A stretch of 64,000 nucleotides of DNA, from positions 17,325,001-17,389,000 of the forward strand of contig OX485807.1 in assembly GCA_950295325.1 (NCBI GenBank), given 5' to 3'. Each line of letters begins with the position of its first letter. Within the stretch, counting starts at the first letter, position 1. Of the stretch, positions 1 through 10,441 are shown one piece after another. A program made the position numbers and the translations under genes. Under the pieces are notes generated by a model, which saw only the letters and a program-made list of their open reading frames with translations, ran no database searches and was not told where the DNA came from. The stretch is from Polytrichum commune. Lineage: Eukaryota > Streptophyta > Polytrichopsida > Polytrichales > Polytrichaceae.

Positions 1-1060
1 CAAGGTTATATCGGGGAAAGAGGCAGTATTAGGGTTTTGAAATGATTCGTTCAACTCAAAGTAACAAGGAGATTGGTTTATGTTGGTATCAAAAAGGGGC
101 TAACAACAAGTGGACATATGATCTTACTAATCATTTGATGGTAAACTTAGAGACAATAATTGCATTGGCTACAATGACATATATTGGTGAATCAAATGTT
201 TATGAGTTACATCCGGGAGATGAAAAAGTTTTCAACGACTTTGCTGATGAAAGCTAGGATATTTTGTTATACATATTATAGGGGTTGATTATTGTTCAAA
301 AGTATATTTGTATACTTATGTTAATGACTATATATGAATGGATGTTTTTTTGTGTATACATATTGTCACTTGTATATTTATTGTTGCAATTGTATGTGTA
401 TTACTTCATTTCTCAAAAAATAACTTGTATATAGGGGGTTTTTAGAGTATGCAGTGAACGCACGTGATTCTAGGTTTTAATGAAAGGTGCACCCCCGAGC
501 CTACATGAGGTGTCAAGAGGTTTGTACTAAACTAGGGATTTTACTTTGGGCTTAGGAAAGCATGGAGATTTGGAGCTAGTGTGTATGTTTGATAAATTTT
601 ATTTGACGTTCAACTTCAAATCCAATGTGTCACATGACACTTTCAAAAACAAAAATGAATGTCAATTGACATCTACATTTTCTTCTAAAATGTCACCTCA
701 ATGTCACATGCCTAGTAGTACGTGTCATTTTAATTTCTAAATTGTCAAACTCTAAATCTAAATTTACATGTCAAAATCTAAATTGTGCGTGTCAATTGAT
801 GTGCAATTTATTTTTGTGCAAGTTTTTGCGTGTCAAACGTCAAAAACTTGCAAAACAAATTGTCAAAAATACACACTGTTTGGAGCATGCTCGATGCATT
901 TGCTCACAATAGGCCCCTTCAGACAAGCACCATGTCCCCTTGTTGCCTTGACATAACCTCGGGGATGGCCTTCATCCAAGTTTTATTACCGCATTCTCAA
1001 TGGTAGGTGTCACGAAACTTCACCCTTTTCAACCATTTTCAAACAACGAGCCTCCCTCTT
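1..1060. other. Intergenic, no recognised gene
   Basis: AT-rich sequence with only short reading frames that show no family resemblance. The stretch from about 600 to 870 is enriched in the pentamer TGTCA, giving a loosely repetitive texture. I see no RNA gene or element boundary here. Confidence 0.6.
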
Positions 1061-1073
1061 GATGGAGATACTC

Positions 1074-1304
1074 GGGAATTATCGTATACGAACGTATCTC
1101 TCATTCATCCAACATAAAAACTCTTAAATAGTATGAAGCCTAGAGACTATTTTTATTACTTGTTTTGACACCGGAATTAGCTTCAAAAACCCAAAATTAG
1201 TCTACTAGAAGTCATTTGAGATGAATTGGCAACAAAGCTAGAGGGGGTCAAGTTTTTATGTTGGATGGATGGGTGAGAGGTACGCTCGTATACGATAATT
1301 CCCT
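1074..1304. repeat. Foldback (MITE-like) repeat
   Basis: The left arm (1074-1122) is close to the reverse complement of the right arm (1251-1304). The shared core on the right arm is TTTTTATGTTGGATG followed by a GAGAGGTACGCTCGTA-like stretch and CGATAATTCCC. About 130 bp separate the arms. Arm sequences recur near 22408, 22575 and, inverted, near 23930, so this is a dispersed family. No target-site duplication could be fixed. Confidence 0.55.
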
Positions 1305-1789
1305 CTCTCTCCCTTCTCAACATAGAGTTTTATCCAACAGTGATTAGTGCATCGGCTACAATGACCCAAAAGCACGATTTCATCGCAGTGAGCAATCGAA
1401 TGAGGCGTCTCCTCATCTTTTTGGATAACAGTGCTGGCCTGTTGGATTATCCCAATGGTATTCGTGAGCCGGATCAGTAACCCCAACAATTTACTTTATT
1501 TTTGTGCCATGTTCAACTTGCTGATGAGTCTGCTTCTCGATGTTGAGTTGAATGCCATCGCCGATTGAGGAAGCACATTGACCAAATGTGCTTGAATGTG
1601 TGCGCTGTGGGTTTGGTTGTAACATCATGCACAGTTTGCTTATGGACAATGACTTCCTAACCAAGCCTTGTGGTGATGGTAGGCAGCGATTGAACGAGGT
1701 CCCCTTGCGTTCCTGTGGGATTGTCCCATAGCTATGGAGGAGCCAGAGAGGTAGGGCTTGTACAAGAGCGGGAGCTGAAGACTCCGAAC

Positions 1790-1948
1790 TCACTTACCTG
1801 GGCGGGGTGTATCCATGATCTGGAAGGTGGATGGCCTAGAGGAGCCTGCCCCATTGCACTTCGGGCCGGGTGACTCTAGTATCTTCCTACGGGAGGCATA
1901 CACGTCATAATTTGTGGCAGCGGGGGCTCGCGTTCGCGCGGCCTCCAT
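1790..1948 (+). ncRNA. U1: U1 spliceosomal snRNA, copy 1
   Basis: U1 snRNA pairs with 5' splice sites during spliceosome assembly in the nucleus. The 5' end carries ACTTACCTG, the splice-site pairing segment (U1 positions 3-11). Next come a stem-loop I with loop GATCTGGAAG, a stem-loop II with the U1A-type loop ATTGCACTT, the Sm site ATAATTTGTGG and a GC-rich terminal hairpin with loop TTCG. Length is about 159 nt, normal for U1. A plant 3'-box-like tract (ACTTCAA) follows at about 1955. Compared with the other copies it has a G-to-C change in stem-loop II and a C-to-T change in the last stem. A GTCCCATAGC motif at 1723 resembles the plant upstream sequence element and lies at about -67, but no TATA box is evident at -30. 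Expression is therefore less certain than for copies 2 and 3. Confidence 0.9.
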
Positions 1949-2299
1949 CCAAACAACTTCAATTTGGAAATGCGTAATTTCAGAGCTGCAAATCCTGTGT
2001 ACGTCTCGTTCATTGTCGATGGTACGAAGTCGCTGTGTGCCCCATTGAAACGCAAATAATGTCAACTTGCACATCTTTCAGATTGGGGGAAACTCGCACA
2101 CATGTGCGCGGTTCGTTGACAAGCATGCTTTTGTCTACCATAGGAGGCGCGTTCATTGGATACAGCTGATCCGAGAATATGCATATGTCTCATCCTACTT
2201 GTCAGAACTCGTTAACTATGACGTAGAATTTGTCTTCTATCATCAGTTTCAGGCAATGAAGAAAACCATCGCAGTTCAAGCAGTGCTGATTAAATTGGT

Positions 2300-2496
2300 C
2301 ACAGGCTTGGAGCCTTCCGAAATAACGTGCTTGGCCAACTCCACGAGCAAATCAAATTAGACGCACTACAGTCTGGATCGTGCCAGAATTGATCAATCCT
2401 GGGATTCTTGTCGTAGAGCGCAACTTGGATGATATTCGGAGAATAGTGCATAACCTGTACCACTTCGAACCAATTCAGTGACATAGGGGGCAACAA
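2300..2496 (-). pseudogene. Histone H2B relic, copy A
   Basis: On the minus strand the decayed frame reads YDKNPRIDQF...DPDCSASNLI. This matches the better-preserved relic at 14654-14821, which aligns to the H2B C-terminal half ([20 protein letters not shown] in the family). Here the frame is lost before the [13 protein letters not shown]-like segment. There is no start codon or upstream histone fold, so this is non-functional. Confidence 0.5.
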
Positions 2497-2903
2497 AAGG
2501 AAGCACGGAGCAAGGCGACTCTAACAAAGCCTTCGGGAAGCCGTGATAGTTGTTTTGACTCCATTCTTGTGTCCCAGATTTCTCAATGCATCACAAAATA
2601 AAATGCCAATCCACCCGGAGGTCTGAATGTTTTAGTTTCCTTTGTGTCTATAATGCTATGTCCAACTGGAGGCGATGCTCAGCAATCTCAACAACCTCAA
2701 TACTTTGAGTGATGGTTGAAGGCATTGGAGAGCTAGATTGTAGCAGGGAGTTGGTAAGTGGTTCCAAAGAAAGTTCAATTCCTGATATGCATCCTCCATC
2801 TTTAAACCGCATTCATGATGCGTTCATGATGCTCATTGTTAAACACGCGGCCAGATTTCGAGCTGTGCTTTATCCATGCCCTACTGCTGGCCATGACCAG
2901 CCA

Positions 2904-3273
2904 TGATATCCCGTCGATGTTCTTCAATCCTCTGCAAATTAATATTTCCGACGAATGCCTCGCCCCGCTGAAGGATGCTCAATATTCCTTCTCATCCTCA
3001 CTTACGCTTTAGTTGCAATAATACTTCTTGTCCTAACATTTCGTCCAGATGGCCAAAAACAGATTTCGAATTCGAAATTGCGCAATTGCGCAATTGCATG
3101 CAAGTGAGTGGCAACATAACTCGAATGCATTCTCACGGTTAGTCTGGCACTGCAGATCTGGAACAGAAGCTCATGTATATGGGTTCCGCTGACGTTGAGA
3201 AGTACGACCAAGTGTTGGAAAGTGTGATGATTGGTCCTTCAATACTGCTGGCAACTACAGGTTCATTTTCCAG
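2904..3273 (+). pseudogene. ASF1 histone chaperone relic, copy A
   Basis: Two exon-like pieces resemble ASF1, the H3-H4 chaperone. The first (about 2904-2975) reads NPSMFFNPLQINISDECLAP; the family has the pattern NPxxFxxPFQFEIxxECLxPL. The second (about 3155-3273) reads DLEQKLMYMGSADVEKYDQV and ends GNYRFIFQ at a GTTATA splice donor. A frameshift lies between VMIGPS and GNYRF, the first exon has lost its donor, and the third exon is absent. It is truncated relative to the copy at 15552. Confidence 0.75.
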
Positions 3274-3299
3274 GTTATACGTCCGATTCTACTCCATTG

Positions 3300-3660
3300 G
3301 CCATCAATTTTATGTTTACGAGGCTGTCAAACCCTTTGATTATCCGTGTGCGATGTTATGATAACCTCTTCCCTTTGATGGTGAAGGTTTACGAATAGAC
3401 CTCGTTATATTTTGGAAATGTATAGAACAAATAGGCATCTTGTATGGAAAAACCAGGAAGTGGCCACCCAGGTATCTTGCCACGCAAACATATATAATGA
3501 GAGAATAGTAATCCCTTGCTACTTCCCACAATTCACTGTTCAGAAGATGAAAACGTGCCTCTGAGCAGTTTAACCTTGCCAATGAATTTGGACGAAAAAT
3601 GATCTGCATATCAAAAGCACCGACTTGTTGGTTGAGAGATCAAATAAAATCTCAATCTAA
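3300..3660. other. Intergenic, no recognised gene
   Basis: This lies between the end of the ASF1 relic and the next partial duplication. Only short unsupported frames are present on either strand. Confidence 0.5.
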
Positions 3661-4140
3661 CCAAAGGTCTGAAACTGCCTCATTTCCATTTCTATCTGTA
3701 ATGCCATTGTCTAGCCCTCTCTAACCCTGACGCCACTTCGAACCAGGTTCTAAACATTAAGGCGATGTACAACTGAACGTAATTCTCAATTATTTTAATA
3801 CGCGTCGTAAGACCAAACTGCCGCCAAACTGCGTGAAGCCAAACTGCCATTGGAGAGAATAGTTGTGGCAGTGAGATAGTAACTGGTTTCGAAGCAAGTT
3901 AAATCCCTACTTGCATCCTCAATCTTAAAACTGCATTTATGATGCGTTCATGATGCTCATTGTTAACACTCGACCACATTTCGGAGGAGAGGATACGAAT
4001 GCCATTTTTTTGTACGAAAAGGTTGATGGTTCTTCGCTAGCTTACATGATTTGCAATCTTTGAAACTGAAAATCCCATAAACATAGATGCATACTTGCCT
4101 TGGTGAGACCTGTAAGACCCATGGAAGGAGAGGTGAGTGT

Positions 4141-4261
4141 TATGTCTTTGAATAAACCCAAAGACTGCAGCAAAGTAAAAATATACTATTCCACGGGGGA
4201 TGACACTTGGACCCAACCGGCATCCCACATGCCGGATTCACAACCCTACAGTCTGACGTGG
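4141..4261 (+). repeat. 121-bp repeat, copy 1
   Basis: Nearly identical to 10951-11071, much closer than the surrounding duplicated sequence. Both begin TATGTCTTTGAATAAACCC and end GTCTGACGTGG. The plus strand stays open in one frame (SKVKIYYSTGDDTW...), but I do not recognise a protein family. Confidence 0.7.
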
Positions 4262-4796
4262 ACACACATTCAAACCTGATGGATTGGTTGTCATCTGTTC
4301 TCTCTGCATCTTTGTCCACCATGCTTCGTACAGATTTGAAATAGATAGGTGGGATCAAAATTTTCTTTGAAGTAATCATGAGTAGTCTTTGATTGTAGAA
4401 TGAATGCCAAGCATTGCGATCAAATTGGTTATTCTTTTTGAGGTTGTCTCCATACCATCTGGTGATCGATCTCTCTTAGGATCACCAAACATTCAAGCAT
4501 ACTAAGACGGTGAGCTTGGATCTTGGCTAATGTTGGAATCGATGAGGAGCTTACCATGCTTTGTCTTTCTGGTTTGGTTTGATTGGTACGAGGTTGTTAA
4601 ACCCTTTGGAGATCCGTACGTGATTTTGGTGATGAAGCCACTCAAGGAGTTGCATTGATTACTCAAAAGTTTCAAATAACATAACTTATTTACTTTAGCT
4701 GGGCCCAAACTACAAGTACTTTCGAGGCTCTTGCGAAATTTCTTCCACACGGTTGATGTCATGGTCGCTTGCTAAGATTGAGAAAGACTAGATAAA

Positions 4797-4841
4797 ACCC
4801 ATACCGTCGGGATGGAATGGACGAAGAAAGTGCGAATAAAT
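4797..4841 (+). promoter_or_regulatory. U1 snRNA promoter, copy 2
   Basis: ACCCATACCG at 4797-4806 resembles the plant snRNA upstream sequence element RTCCCACATCG. A TATA-like AATAAATA lies at 4834-4841, about 25-30 bp before the U1 start. The gap of roughly 28 bp and the U1 identity favour RNA polymerase II. The same pair occurs before copy 3. Confidence 0.6.
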
Positions 4842-4863
4842 ACCTCCGATGAAGACAAGAACC

Positions 4864-5022
4864 TCACTTACCTGGGCGGGGTGTATCCATGATCTGGAAG
4901 GTGGATGGCCTAGAGGAGCCTGCCCCATTGCACTTGGGGCCGGGTGACTCTAGTATCTTCCTACGGGAGGCATACACGTCATAATTTGTGGCAGCGGGGG
5001 CTCGCGTTCGCGCGGCCCCCAT
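4864..5022 (+). ncRNA. U1: U1 spliceosomal snRNA, copy 2
   Basis: This is a full-length U1 snRNA of about 159 nt. It has the ACTTACCTG pairing segment, stem-loop I loop GATCTGGAAG, stem-loop II loop ATTGCACTT, Sm site ATAATTTGTGG and a terminal hairpin whose GGGGGC/GCCCCC stem is fully paired. A conserved upstream element and TATA-like box lie at 4797-4841. A 3'-box-like ACTTCAA follows at about 5030. The copia insertion begins 45 bp after the mature end and leaves promoter, RNA and 3' box intact, so this copy could still be transcribed. Confidence 0.92.
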
Positions 5023-5066
5023 CCAAACAACTTCAATCTGGAAAGAAATGTGTACATGGATTAGGT

Positions 5067-5071
5067 ATTAT
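5067..5071. repeat. Copia target-site duplication, left
   Basis: ATTAT here and at 10442-10446 directly flank the two LTRs. This is the 5-bp duplication expected of Ty1/copia integration. Confidence 0.9.
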
Positions 5072-5308
5072 TAAAGAATTTAGATACAGGAGTTACTTGA
5101 GAGAATATCAAGCTTTATTAAAGTGTTGCAGAATGCACCACTGAATCAATCCACAACAGATTAGCAATCTAAGAAAGCAGGACTATCACTCTACTTCATG
5201 TCGCTCTGTCTACGATCGGAAAGACTAAACTACAATCTGTGCACAATGACAATATAGCTAAACTACTTCTAACAGAAAAGAGTGGATGAAGAATACTTAC
5301 ATCCAACA
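5072..5308 (-). repeat. 3' LTR of copia element
   Basis: On the minus strand it starts TGTTGGATGTAAG and ends AATTCTTTA, so the terminal dinucleotides are TG...TA rather than TG...CA. Length is 237 bp, and I found no difference from the 5' LTR at 10205-10441. Confidence 0.93.
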
Positions 5309-5318
5309 CTCCCACTTA
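5309..5318 (-). other. Polypurine tract
   Basis: On the minus strand AAGTGGGAG abuts the start of the 3' LTR, the position where plus-strand DNA synthesis is primed in LTR elements. Confidence 0.7.
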
Positions 5319-5378
5319 TTCTTCAGACTAAAATCTACTCTTGAATGTTCTATCTAAACTAAGCAGATAAACTCCCAC

Positions 5379-6647
5379 TCATTCAGAGGAGAGTGTAGTC
5401 ATGCCCATAGCTCGATGGAGCTGTTGAAACCTGTCTCTAGGTAGAGGCTTTGTAAACAAATCAGCAAGCTGAGCATTGGTGTTAATATACACATAATCAA
5501 CTTCCTTCTTCTCCCATAATTCACGAACGAAGAAATACTTCAAATCAACATGTTTGGTTCGCCTGTGATAAACTGGATTCTTCACAAGTTGTATAGCACC
5601 TTGATTGTCACAATGAAGAACAACAGGAAGGGTCATATTACAATTGAGATCAGAAAGGAAACGGGATAGCCAAATGGCCTCTTTAGATGTTTCCGCCATC
5701 GCGATGAATTCCGAGACCGTGGTAGAATCAGCTACAGAACCCTGTTTGCGGCTTGTCCAAGAAATTATACCGCCCCCAAATAAAAAACAATAGCCAGTGC
5801 GCGATTTCCGATCATCAGTATCACCTGCGAAATCAGCATCTGAAAATCCAACCATCGATAGATTGGTGTTGGAATAGAGAATACCCAAAGAAGTTGTGCC
5901 TCGCAAGTATCGAAAAATGCGTTTGACGGCTTGCCCATGGGATTTTCGTGGGTGAGCTTGAAACTGTGCAACTTTGCTAACAACATATGCCAAATCAGGT
6001 TGAGTGCAAACAGTAAGGTACATCAAACACCCTATTGCTTGAGAATAATCCTCCTGTATAAGCTCATCCGCAGGGTCATTACAAGCAGACAAAGTCTTGT
6101 TAGCCTCCGCAGGTGTAGTCACCGCATGAGAGTCTTGCATAGAAAACCGGACTAATATGTCCTGGATATACCTGGTTTGATGAATAAATATGTTGTGGTT
6201 GATGGGATTTTGGGAAATTTGAAAACCCACAAAACAATCAACATCTCCGTGCACGACCTTGAAGGTAGTCTCAAGATAGGCCACAATCTCATCAATATAA
6301 GTTGGTTTCAAAGAACAGATTAAACCATCATCAACCCAGATCCCCAACATGGTGTGGATAGTCCCTGCATTTCGATAAACACAAGGGTCCCCTGAACAAG
6401 GAATGAGATCAAAATGCTTCAAGAAAGCATCAAAAGTCTTGTTCCAATAGCGAGCAGATTGTTTAAGGCCATATAAGCTTCGGAGAAGTAAACATACATG
6501 GTCAGGATAGGTGGAGCTTTGAAACCCCAGAGGCTGAATCATATAGATGGGTTCAACGAGGTCACTATTGAGATAGGCGGTTCCTATATCAAACTGCTTC
6601 ATCTTCATTTTGAGTGCTGCGGCAATAGCAAGCATGATGCGAATGGA
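5379..6647 (-). CDS. Copia pol, reverse transcriptase (rest) and RNase H
   Basis: This continues the gag-pol frame after the stop at 6648-6650; the first ATG is at 6635. From that ATG it codes 418 residues. The conserved QFDIGTAYLNSDL segment carries the first RT aspartate (about residue 16). The polymerase box is WVDD (residues 100-103, 6327-6338) instead of the usual YVDD. RNase H follows: SDADFAGD, then SEFIAMAETSKEAIW, HCDNQGAI, and the copia C-terminal signature KHVDLKYFFVRE...LADLFTKPL. It ends 70 bp before the polypurine tract. Made alone it would lack the first part of RT. Normally it is translated as part of the single copia polyprotein, so the stop probably inactivates this copy unless read through. 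Confidence 0.9.
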   Translation of the reverse strand, partial: SIRIMLAIAAALKMKMKQFDIGTAYLNSDLVEPIYMIQPLGFQSSTYPDHVCLLLRSLYGLKQSARYWNKTFDAFLKHFDLIPCSGDPCVYRNAGTIHTMLGIWVDDGLICSLKPTYIDEIVAYLETTFKVVHGDVDCFVGFQISQNPINHNIFIHQTRYIQDILVRFSMQDSHAVTTPAEANKTLSACNDPADELIQEDYSQAIGCLMYLTVCTQPDLAYVVSKVAQFQAHPRKSHGQAVKRIFRYLRGTTSLGILYSNTNLSMVGFSDADFAGDTDDRKSRTGYCFLFGGGIISWTSRKQGSVADSTTVSEFIAMAETSKEAIWLSRFLSDLNCNMTLPVVLHCDNQGAIQLVKNPVYHRRTKHVDLKYFFVRELWEKKEVDYVYINTNAQLADLFTKPLPRDRFQQLHRAMGMTTLSSE

Positions 6648-9600
6648 CTAATGCTTGACAACCGGACTATATGTCTCAAAGTAATCGATGCCATGTTTTT
6701 GGGTGAATCCTTTGGCTACTAAACGGGCTTTATACCTGTCAATAGTGCCGTTAGAGTGATACTTGATTTTATAGACCCATTTGCACTGAACTGGTGTTCT
6801 ACCTGGTGGCAGGGGAACAAGTTTCCAAGTATTATTGGCCTCCAAAGATTCATACTCACGCTCCATTGCTTTTTTCCACTCGCGAGCTTGATCGGACAGC
6901 AGAGCTTGTCGATAACTTTGGGGTTCAAGAAACTGTGCACCCATAGATGCCATACAGGAAATCGATGGAAGTACCGATGTCGATGTAGAGGCTTCAGGTG
7001 GAGTCGTAATTTTAGATGTAGAGTCCAAAAGGTCTTGTATGCTCCGGAATTTGGGAACAGCAGGTGAACTGGAGTCATGAGGATCAGGATGAAGGGATAG
7101 AGAGGGAGTAGATGAAATATCAGATGAAGGGTGTGGACATTCATGACCAGAGAAATCATATGGATCATCATAATCGTATCTGAGATTAGGGGCTTGTGTA
7201 TCCAAAGATAGTTCAACGGAGGATTGTGCCACATCTGGTTCCACAGTTGGAATATGATCAGGCACATCTGAAGATGATGAGCTCCCACTGTTTGAGGTAC
7301 CAGGAGAAGATGATGAACTCCCACTGTTTGTGGAAGGAATAATACAATAATCCATAGGTTCCAGAGTGGGGAATAAGGCAAGATTAAACCGTCTGGGACG
7401 TTCATCAAAATGAACATCATTACTCTCGATAATCTTATCAGAACGTGGATCCCACAAACGATATGCTCGAGAATGAAGACTATAACCCACAAAAATAATT
7501 GGTTGACTCTTGGGGTCAAGCTTCGTACGCACCTCTTTGTTGATATGAACATAGGCCAGAGAACCAAATACTCGGTAATGTGAGACTGAAGGTTTGTGAG
7601 CAAACCATTTCTCATACGGTGTAACTGAACCAAGTTGTTTGTTCGTTGTCCGATTGAGTAAGTATACAGCACAATTGATAGCTTCTGCCCAAAGATGTGT
7701 AGGAAGAGAGAAAGCATGAAGCATGCTTCGAGCACATTCCACGACTGTTCGGTTATCACGCTCGAGGAAACCATTTTGCTGTGGGGTATAAGTGGCAGAT
7801 AACTCATGATGTATACCATGTTGATCCAGAAAAAGAGTGAAATCTTTGTTAAGAAATTCACGACCCTGATCAGTGCGTAATTTCTTCACCTCAATGCCTT
7901 GATCGCGTCGAACAATCTTGACCACCTTTTGAAAGAAAGGGAAGGCAGCATCCTTGTTGCTTGCACATAAAACGAATCTGTAACAAGATGTGTCGTCTTT
8001 ATACAGAATAAAGTACTGTGCTCCACCGAGGGAAGGGCAAGCGATTTTTCCAGAAGTATCGCCATGCAAGAAAGTACCCACGGGTAGGTTTCGAAGTTTG
8101 TGAACATCTGTAGGATAACTCGCCTTACTGTGCTTGCCTTGCATGCACCCGTGACATAGTTCCTGAGGAATCGTGGTGTTCTCGAGGTTGAAATCTTGAA
8201 GAGAATTTTGTGAACTCATATGCTGGATAGTTTTGTAATTGACGTGTCCCATTCGGAAGTGCCATAGTTGCATGTCATTATAATCTGACCACTTGGATGT
8301 ATCACTTGGATGTGTCACTAAAGCAACTGAGGATGAGGCTGGAGAGGTTATTGTAGGAGGTACGACTGTCAGAGACAGCTCATACAATTTGTTAACTCGT
8401 TTGCCTTCCATAACCAATTCTCCATTCTTAGTTCGAAACTCACAATTACCAGGTTGAATAAGGGACTCAGATAGAAATATAATCCCAGCATCGGAAACTG
8501 TCCCAACAGACAAGAGGTTGCGAGCCAAATCAGGGATATAGATAACATTGCGGAGGATACCTGTTAATTGGCGACCATTGACATGTCTGATGATTTTGAT
8601 ATCCCCTCTACCTCTGACCCATATTGTTTTGTTGTCAGCAACAACAACTGGCCAAACTCCTTCATCAACCGAGTTGAAAGTTGTGAACCACTCACGACGA
8701 TTGGTCATATGCTCTGTTGCAGCTGAATCAGCATACCACTTGTCTGAGAGCAGAGAAGATGTTAAAAACGCAGTAGAACAAGTAGAAACCATGAATGCTA
8801 TTTCAGGTTCATCATCAGAAGGATGAGTATCTGAGTTATCAGATAAGGTTGTTGTATACATGGCTTCTGCAATATTAGCAGCACTAAGACTGGAATAGGG
8901 TTTGCCACCGGGTTTGGGAAGAGGTTTTTTGTGAGGTTCTGGACAATCAGCAGTCCAGTGGGCACCTCGTTTCCCACAATTAAGACACTTCGCTCGACTC
9001 TTCAGGTCTTTGAGATACTCAACATCCTTTTGATGTTGTTCTTTCCTTGAGAAGCGTTGGCGAGGTGTTGTTGAAGATGCCCCAGCAGATCGTGTAAAAA
9101 ATGCCTTATCACTGCTTTCATCAAAATGACCTTGCCCCTTTAAGATTGCCTCATGTCGGAGCAAACGCTCTTCAAGAAGATCAGCAGTTTGTTTGGATTT
9201 ATCCACATTCGACCAAGCAGCAATAACGCTGTTATAACTGGGAGGTAGACTCGAAATAATCTTTGCCATAATCATGCTCGGAGTTAGTGGTTCTTTAAGA
9301 TCAGCCAGTACCACAGCCATGTTGGTAATATTTTGAACATGAGAGGAAATATCATCAGTCTGACTCATCTTATAATCGTAGAACTTTGCTTGAAGGTTGA
9401 ACACATTCTCTTCAGTCTTCTTCAGATGAATCGCATTAAGCTTTGTCCACATTGCATGAGTATCTTGACAGGTGGTAAGCTTACCAAGAATTCGTGTAGA
9501 TAAGCTACAGCATAAGAGATATTTTGCTGTTGCATCCTTGTCATCCCAGATTTCTTGTTGTTTGATGTCTTCAGCAGAGGGAACTTGGCCTGTAGGTATA

Positions 9601-9740
9601 ACTGGTCGGAGCTCTTCGCCGTTGACCAGGCGAATCAATTTCTTGGCCGCATACATGGTTTCCATTTGGAATTTCCATACAGAGAAACCATCTCCATCAA
9701 AAATCTTGAGGTGTAATTTCTCATTCTGGACAGAGTCCAT
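6648..9740 (-). CDS. Copia gag, protease, integrase and start of RT
   Basis: This 1030-codon frame starts at ATG 9740. Residues about 10-200 are copia-type gag (UBN2 type). A zinc knuckle C-x2-C-x5-H-x4-C lies at about 252-266. The aspartic protease centre is DSA at 338-340. The GAG-pre-integrase has the zinc ligands WHFRMGH and CHGC near 493-532. Integrase follows with catalytic D561, D624 and E660, the last pair separated by 35 residues as in the family. A serine-rich linker leads to the start of RT ([11 protein letters not shown]), and the frame stops at a TAG just after SPVV. The next frame continues in the same phase without any shift, so one substitution explains the break. Proteins act in cytoplasmic virus-like particles; integrase acts in the nucleus. 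Confidence 0.93.
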   Translation of the reverse strand: MDSVQNEKLHLKIFDGDGFSVWKFQMETMYAAKKLIRLVNGEELRPVIPTGQVPSAEDIKQQEIWDDKDATAKYLLCCSLSTRILGKLTTCQDTHAMWTKLNAIHLKKTEENVFNLQAKFYDYKMSQTDDISSHVQNITNMAVVLADLKEPLTPSMIMAKIISSLPPSYNSVIAAWSNVDKSKQTADLLEERLLRHEAILKGQGHFDESSDKAFFTRSAGASSTTPRQRFSRKEQHQKDVEYLKDLKSRAKCLNCGKRGAHWTADCPEPHKKPLPKPGGKPYSSLSAANIAEAMYTTTLSDNSDTHPSDDEPEIAFMVSTCSTAFLTSSLLSDKWYADSAATEHMTNRREWFTTFNSVDEGVWPVVVADNKTIWVRGRGDIKIIRHVNGRQLTGILRNVIYIPDLARNLLSVGTVSDAGIIFLSESLIQPGNCEFRTKNGELVMEGKRVNKLYELSLTVVPPTITSPASSSVALVTHPSDTSKWSDYNDMQLWHFRMGHVNYKTIQHMSSQNSLQDFNLENTTIPQELCHGCMQGKHSKASYPTDVHKLRNLPVGTFLHGDTSGKIACPSLGGAQYFILYKDDTSCYRFVLCASNKDAAFPFFQKVVKIVRRDQGIEVKKLRTDQGREFLNKDFTLFLDQHGIHHELSATYTPQQNGFLERDNRTVVECARSMLHAFSLPTHLWAEAINCAVYLLNRTTNKQLGSVTPYEKWFAHKPSVSHYRVFGSLAYVHINKEVRTKLDPKSQPIIFVGYSLHSRAYRLWDPRSDKIIESNDVHFDERPRRFNLALFPTLEPMDYCIIPSTNSGSSSSSPGTSNSGSSSSSDVPDHIPTVEPDVAQSSVELSLDTQAPNLRYDYDDPYDFSGHECPHPSSDISSTPSLSLHPDPHDSSSPAVPKFRSIQDLLDSTSKITTPPEASTSTSVLPSISCMASMGAQFLEPQSYRQALLSDQAREWKKAMEREYESLEANNTWKLVPLPPGRTPVQCKWVYKIKYHSNGTIDRYKARLVAKGFTQKHGIDYFETYSPVVKH

Positions 9741-10190
9741 CTCTCAAGGAGAGTGTGACACAATCAGCAACTAAAGCCTACGACACCTGAACCACAAGGT
9801 TTGAGAACATCCAGAATCAAGGAGTGTCTGTCCTAAACAATCAAGAAACATATAATCGGAGAAATTTTGTTATCTCCAGTAATGATCCTATCGAAAAGCC
9901 ACTGAGAGTTGCAGGTTTGTAGTAAGAATTTCTATGATCTACTAAAGACCACCGAATCTGCTAAAGACCACCGAATTTGCAGTAACAAATGATTTGCAGT
10001 GTGAGTCGGAGTCAGAGTTCTATCATCTGCTAAAATGGAGCGGGGACTGAGAGTTGAGCGGGGTAGGATTATACCTCGACGGAGGGGATAGCAACTACAA
10101 TCGCTATGGAATTCTCCAATCACAATATGAAGAGCAGATGCTATTGAAGAAATTCAAGAATCGAAAACACCGCGCAGCAGAACAGCGGGT

Positions 10191-10204
10191 GTGGGCCCAT
10201 AACC
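10191..10204 (-). other. Primer binding site, half-tRNA initiator Met
   Basis: The plus strand reads GTGGGCCCATAACC directly next to the 5' LTR. This equals the anticodon stem-loop of plant initiator tRNA-Met (GUGGGCCCAUAACC) over 14 nt. The minus-strand RNA would pair with the anticodon region, not the 3' end of the tRNA, as described for Drosophila copia and yeast Ty5. Confidence 0.85.
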
Positions 10205-10441
10205 TAAAGAATTTAGATACAGGAGTTACTTGAGAGAATATCAAGCTTTATTAAAGTGTTGCAGAATGCACCACTGAATCAATCCACAACAGATTAGCAA
10301 TCTAAGAAAGCAGGACTATCACTCTACTTCATGTCGCTCTGTCTACGATCGGAAAGACTAAACTACAATCTGTGCACAATGACAATATAGCTAAACTACT
10401 TCTAACAGAAAAGAGTGGATGAAGAATACTTACATCCAACA
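10205..10441 (-). repeat. 5' LTR of copia element
   Basis: 237 bp, identical by eye to 5072-5308. It drives transcription on the minus strand. A 450-bp leader lies between the primer site and the gag start codon at 9740, with no recognised coding potential. ATTAT follows at 10442-10446 as the right TSD. Confidence 0.93.

Larger units (their letters stand above)
1660..3300. repeat. Segmental duplication, copy A
   Basis: This block carries U1 snRNA, then an H2B relic on the opposite strand, then a conserved tract at about 2720-2845 ending CATGATGCTCATTGTTAA, then an ASF1 relic. The same order recurs at 11423-16490, where a hAT-like element splits it. The 2720-2845 tract also recurs near 3850 and 10600, so at least four partial copies of the locus lie in the first 16.5 kb. 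Confidence 0.75.
3660..5066. repeat. Segmental duplication, copy B
   Basis: It is homologous to 10447-11605: a decayed tract ending CATGATGCTCATTGTTAA near 3975, then a 121-bp repeat, then about 140 bp of U1 promoter, then U1. The copia element sits directly at its right edge, 45 bp past the U1 3' end. Confidence 0.75.
5072..10441 (-). mobile_element. Complete Ty1/copia LTR retrotransposon
   Basis: The element is 5370 bp and lies on the minus strand. It has 237-bp LTRs at both ends, a 5-bp TSD, a tRNA primer site, a polypurine tract and a gag-pol reading frame in the copia order: gag, protease, integrase, reverse transcriptase, RNase H. The two LTRs look identical base for base, which means recent insertion. 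One in-frame TAG at 6648-6650 splits the frame inside reverse transcriptase. It inserted just downstream of U1 copy 2 in the duplicated locus. Confidence 0.95.

Noticed and set aside
42..257. 71-codon plus-strand frame at the window start
   Set aside because: No family resemblance, splice context or conserved copy. It might be the tail of a gene outside the window, but nothing supports it.
6648..6650. Programmed readthrough of the copia TAG
   Set aside because: Nothing around the stop suggests a readthrough signal, and most plant copia elements use one uninterrupted frame. A point mutation is simpler, though family comparison could change this.
6719..7861. 380-codon minus-strand frame inside the copia element
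   Set aside because: It overlaps the integrase region in another phase. The in-phase frame has all copia motifs, so this is a shadow frame.
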